Source: Acetobacteraceae bacterium (GTDB lineage: Bacteria; Pseudomonadota; Alphaproteobacteria; Acetobacterales; Acetobacteraceae). From it: DNA of 8,271 nt. Positions 5,735 through 8,271 of the stretch are shown piece after piece. The translations under genes and the position numbers were made by a program. The stretch's first letter is position 1. Every line of letters begins with the position of its first letter. The stretch covers positions 1 to 8,271 of the forward strand of contig JANXRT010000504.1 in NCBI GenBank assembly GCA_025356735.1. The letters run 5' to 3'. The notes beneath the pieces are model-generated. The model made no database searches, was not told where the DNA came from, and saw only the letters and a list, made by a program, of their open reading frames with translations.

Positions 5735-7132
5735 ATGTTAGACCTTGATCGGAACTGGGATGTGCTGGTGGTTGGCGGTGGCAACGCCGCCCTGTGCGCC
5801 GCCATAACCGCCCGCCAGCAGGGTGCCAGCGTCTTGCTTCTGGAGCATGCGCCAAAAGCCTTTCGCGGCGGCAACAGCCGGCACACCCGCAACTTCCGCT
5901 CGATGCACGAGAAGCCGACCGACGTGCTGACTGACTCTTATCTGGAAGAAGAATACTGGGACGACCTCAAGCGCGTCACCGCCGGCAACACTGACGAGGC
6001 GCTAGCCCGGATGACGATTCGTGCCTCCTCCGGCGTCACCAAGTGGATGGTGCAGTCGGGCGTGCGCTTCCAGCAGTCGCTTACCGGCACGCTCAGCCTG
6101 TCACGCACCAACGCGTTTTTCCTGGGTGGCGGCAAGGCTTTGGTCAACGCCTACTATGTCACCGCGGAAAAGCTCGGCGTGCAGGTGCTGTACGACACCG
6201 AGGTGATGGCGCTGCACATGGAGGACGGCTTCGTCCGCTCCGCCGAAATCCGCTATCGCGGCTATCCTGAAACCGTGCGCGCTCGCTGCGTCGTCGCGGC
6301 CTCGGGCGGCTTTCAGGGCAACCTCGATTGGATGCGCCAGTACTGGGGCGACGCAGTCGACAACTTCGTCATCCGCGGCACGCCCTATGCGAAAGGTTTG
6401 GTACTGAAAAGCCTGCTGGGCCAGGGGGTCGCCAGCGTTGGCGACCCAACGCAATTCCATGCGGTAGCACTGGATGCGCGGGCGCCGAAATTCGACGGTG
6501 GCATCGCGACCCGGCTCGACAGCGTGCCGTTCAGCATCGTGGTCAATCGCGACGGCGACCGGTTCTACGACGAGGGCGAGGATTTCTGGCCGAAGCGCTA
6601 CGCCATCTGGGGCCGGCTGATCGCCCAGCAGCCGGACCAGATTTCTTTCTCCGTTTTTGATCAGAAATGCGTGCCGATGTTTATGCCTTCGATCTATCCC
6701 GCCTATCGTGGCGACACCATTTCAGAACTTGCTACGGCGCTCGGTCTGGATCCTGGAAAATTGGAAGCCACCGTGGCGCAGTACAACGCGGCGGTGCACG
6801 AGGGAAAGTTTGAGCCCGGAAAACTCGACGACTGCACGACTGCGGGAATCACGCCGCCAAAAACGCACTGGGCAAGGAAAATCGATACTGGCCCCTTCTA
6901 CGGCTATCCGCTGCGCCCGGGCATCACCTTCACCTATCTCGGCGTGCGCGTGAACGATCGGGCGCAGGTGCTGATGGAGGATGGCAGGCCGGCCGCCAAC
7001 CTGTTCGCCTCGGGCGAGATCATGGCCGGCAACATCTTGGGACGCGGCTACCTGGCCGGGTTCGGCATGACGATCGGCACGGTGTTCGGCCGCATCGCGG
7101 GACAGGAAGCGGCGAAGAATGCACGAAACTGA
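5735..7132 (+). CDS. tcuA: FAD-dependent tricarballylate dehydrogenase TcuA
   Basis: TcuA oxidises tricarballylate to cis-aconitate with a bound FAD, letting cells use this citrate analogue as a carbon source through the TCA cycle. The 465 residues match the family's usual length and belong to the fumarate reductase/succinate dehydrogenase flavoprotein group. The N-terminus has the dinucleotide-binding turn VVGGGNAALCAA (12-23). It is followed by GGNSRHTRNFR (45-55), VVAASGGFQGN in the middle, and the closing FAD motif ASGEIMAGNILGRGYLAG (425-442) with GMTIGTVFGRIAG after it. I start it at ATG 5735, because translation then begins a few residues before the FAD fold as expected; the frame is open further upstream but without family resemblance. 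It overlaps tcuB by 14 bp. No signal peptide is visible, so it works on the cytoplasmic face. Oxidation of a related tricarboxylate or C4 acid cannot be excluded from sequence alone. Confidence 0.93.
   Translation: MLDLDRNWDVLVVGGGNAALCAAITARQQGASVLLLEHAPKAFRGGNSRHTRNFRSMHEKPTDVLTDSYLEEEYWDDLKRVTAGNTDEALARMTIRASSGVTKWMVQSGVRFQQSLTGTLSLSRTNAFFLGGGKALVNAYYVTAEKLGVQVLYDTEVMALHMEDGFVRSAEIRYRGYPETVRARCVVAASGGFQGNLDWMRQYWGDAVDNFVIRGTPYAKGLVLKSLLGQGVASVGDPTQFHAVALDARAPKFDGGIATRLDSVPFSIVVNRDGDRFYDEGEDFWPKRYAIWGRLIAQQPDQISFSVFDQKCVPMFMPSIYPAYRGDTISELATALGLDPGKLEATVAQYNAAVHEGKFEPGKLDDCTTAGITPPKTHWARKIDTGPFYGYPLRPGITFTYLGVRVNDRAQVLMEDGRPAANLFASGEIMAGNILGRGYLAGFGMTIGTVFGRIAGQEAAKNARN
7104..7109 (+). promoter_or_regulatory. 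tcuB ribosome-binding site inside the end of tcuA
   Basis: AGGAAG with 9 bases to the ATG at 7119. It supports translation of tcuB from within the tcuA coding sequence. Confidence 0.6.
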
Positions 7133-8207
7133 GGCGGTCGCGGATGCCCGCCGGTTCATGGAAATCTGCAACGGCTGCCGCTACTGCGAGGGCTTCTGCG
7201 CGGTGTTTCCGGCGATGGAACTTCGACGCGATTTCGCCGCCGCCGACCTGAGCTACCTCGCCAACCTCTGCCACGGCTGCCAGGGCTGCTACTACGCCTG
7301 CCAGTACGCGCCGCCGCATGAGTTCGGCGTCAACGTGCCCCGCGCCATGGCCAACGTGCGGGCGGAAAGCTACGAGGCCTACGCCTGGCCGCAGCCGCTG
7401 GCCAAGCTCTTCCAACGCAACGGCCTGGTGGTCTCGCTCGTCCTCGCCGCCGGCATCGCCCTGATCCTGTTCCTGTCGATCCTGCTGCGCTCGACCCAGA
7501 TGTTCACGATGTGGCCGGTCCAGCCCGGCGCCTTCTACGCGGTGATCCCGTACCAGGCGATGGTCTGGACCGGCACGCTCACCTTCGGCTTTTCGCTCTT
7601 CGCGCTGTTCATGGGTGCCAGGAACTTTTGGCTCGACGCCGGCAGCAGCAAGGTCCCCGCCCGCGCGGTCGGCGAGGCGTTGTGGGACGTGCTGACGTTG
7701 AAATACCTCGGCGGCGGCGGCCACGGCTGCAACGACAACGACGAGCGCTTCTCGATGACCCGGCGCTACCTGCATCACGCCATGTTCTACGGCTTTTTCC
7801 TGTGCTTCGCCTCGACCTCGACCGCCACGGTCTATCATCATTTCCTCGGCTGGCAGGCGCCCTATCCGTTGTTCAGCCTGCCCGTCGTGCTCGGCGCGGT
7901 GGGCGGCGTCGGCCTACTGGTCGGCACCACTGGCCTGTTCGCGATGAAATTTACCGCCGATCCGGTGCCGTCGTCGAAAAACCTGCTCGGCATGGATGTG
8001 GCGCTGCTGGTGCTGCTGGCCGCTGCCGCCGCCACCGGCCTGGTGCTGCTGGCGTGGCGCGCAACCGGCGGCATGGGCGTGCTGCTCGCCGTCCATCTCG
8101 GCGTGATCCTGGCGCTGTTCCTGGTGCTGCCCTATTCCAAGATGGTCCACGGCGTCTATCGATCCGCGGCTCTTCTCCGCCACGCGGCAGAGCGAACATA
8201 TCCGTAG
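7119..8207 (+). CDS. tcuB: Tricarballylate utilisation protein TcuB (membrane Fe-S electron carrier, CitB-like)
   Basis: TcuB reoxidises the reduced FAD of TcuA and passes the electrons to the membrane quinone pool. The protein is 362 residues. The soluble N-terminus carries two four-cysteine sets, each suited to a [4Fe-4S] cluster: CNGCRYCEGFC (Cys17, 20, 23, 27) and CHGCQGCYYAC (Cys51, 54, 57, 61). About six hydrophobic segments follow from residue 103 on. They include VVSLVLAAGIALILFLSILL, one containing FYGFFLCFASTSTATVYHHF, and a final AVHLGVILALFLVLPYSKMV. Several membrane His residues could ligate haem, as proposed for this family. The ATG at 7119 lies inside the end of tcuA with AGGAAG (7104-7109) 9 bases upstream, so the two genes are translationally coupled. 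Pairing of these two proteins in this order is the diagnostic tcuAB arrangement. No tcuC transporter gene follows within the 64 bases left. Confidence 0.93.
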   Translation: MHETEAVADARRFMEICNGCRYCEGFCAVFPAMELRRDFAAADLSYLANLCHGCQGCYYACQYAPPHEFGVNVPRAMANVRAESYEAYAWPQPLAKLFQRNGLVVSLVLAAGIALILFLSILLRSTQMFTMWPVQPGAFYAVIPYQAMVWTGTLTFGFSLFALFMGARNFWLDAGSSKVPARAVGEALWDVLTLKYLGGGGHGCNDNDERFSMTRRYLHHAMFYGFFLCFASTSTATVYHHFLGWQAPYPLFSLPVVLGAVGGVGLLVGTTGLFAMKFTADPVPSSKNLLGMDVALLVLLAAAAATGLVLLAWRATGGMGVLLAVHLGVILALFLVLPYSKMVHGVYRSAALLRHAAERTYP

Positions 8208-8221
8208 GGCGGAAAAGCCCT
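8206..8221 (+). terminator. Small hairpin at the tcuB stop, weak terminator candidate
   Basis: AGGGC (8206-8210) pairs with GCCCT (8217-8221) around a GGAAAA loop, starting within the tcuB stop codon. The stem is only 5 bp and no T-run follows directly, so as a terminator it is weak on its own. Confidence 0.25.
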
Positions 8222-8271
8222 TGCGCCTTCCGTCGCCTGTTTTTGGCATCCAGAAGATGGCGGAAGGTGCA
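8222..8271 (+). terminator. Long-stem inverted repeat after tcuB, terminator or repeat, cut by window edge
   Basis: TGCGCCTTCCG (8222-8232) pairs with CGGAAGGTGCA (8261-8271) with one G-T wobble, and a few more wobble or regular pairs continue inward. The loop holds a TTTTT run (8240-8244). The second arm ends at the last base of the window, so the full length and whether T residues follow are unknown. It is a candidate for the end of the tcu transcript, or one arm of a longer repeat. Confidence 0.4.

Noticed and set aside
7020..7841. A 273-codon open frame on the minus strand
   Set aside because: It is antisense to the end of tcuA and most of tcuB, with a low-complexity charged product. TcuB's cysteine clusters and membrane segments make the plus strand the coding one.
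1..8271. A CRISPR array, tRNA/rRNA gene, toxin-antitoxin pair, phage module or defence cluster
   Set aside because: I looked for regularly spaced repeats, clover-leaf-like sequences and the typical protein motifs and saw none. The content is housekeeping and metabolic.

Overview
The window is 8.3 kb of GC-rich proteobacterial chromosome with strong G/C preference at third codon positions. SecB, Aat, an MsrQ-type haem protein and a TcuA/TcuB pair together point to an alphaproteobacterium. The protein wording looks most like Rhodospirillales/Acetobacteraceae, but that placement is inference from memory and no search was run. I see no tRNA, rRNA, CRISPR array, intact insertion sequence or phage gene.

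Layout. (1) 1-795, + strand: the C-terminal part of a flavin-dependent monooxygenase/oxidoreductase cut by the window edge. (2) 788-1324, - strand: secB, which converges on and overlaps the monooxygenase by 8 bp. (3) 1325-1827: a 503-bp divergent gap with no recognisable gene. (4) 1828-2768, + strand: a NUDIX hydrolase followed, through a GTGA stop/start overlap, by a small secreted proline-containing protein of unknown function. (5) 2769-3424: a 656-bp low-coding stretch with hairpins, a 10-bp inverted repeat and a possible broken minus-strand reading frame. (6) 3425-4075: aat, the leucyl/phenylalanyl-tRNA-protein transferase of the N-degron pathway. (7) 4154-5679: an exported DUF4412-like protein overlapping by ATGA an enlarged MsrQ/YedZ-type membrane haem protein. 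(8) 5735-8207: tcuA and tcuB, overlapping by 14 bp, encoding a flavoprotein dehydrogenase of tricarballylate type and its membrane Fe-S electron acceptor. (9) 8208-8271: two inverted repeats, the second ending exactly at the window edge.

How the genes work together. TcuA and TcuB form a well-supported electron-transfer pair: TcuA oxidises a tricarboxylate and TcuB carries the electrons from its flavin to the membrane. Upstream, the exported DUF4412-like protein and the MsrQ-like cytochrome are translationally coupled. All four genes from 4154 to 8207 run in one direction with gaps of 55 bp or less, so they may share a transcript. That would place two membrane redox devices side by side. No MsrP catalytic subunit, tcuR regulator or tcuC transporter is in the window. 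The rest is housekeeping: protein export (SecB), nucleotide clean-up (NUDIX) and protein turnover (Aat). I found no convincing new multi-gene defence or mobile system. The least explained items are the enlarged MsrQ with its DUF4412-like partner, the small secreted protein behind the NUDIX gene, and the two gene-poor gaps.
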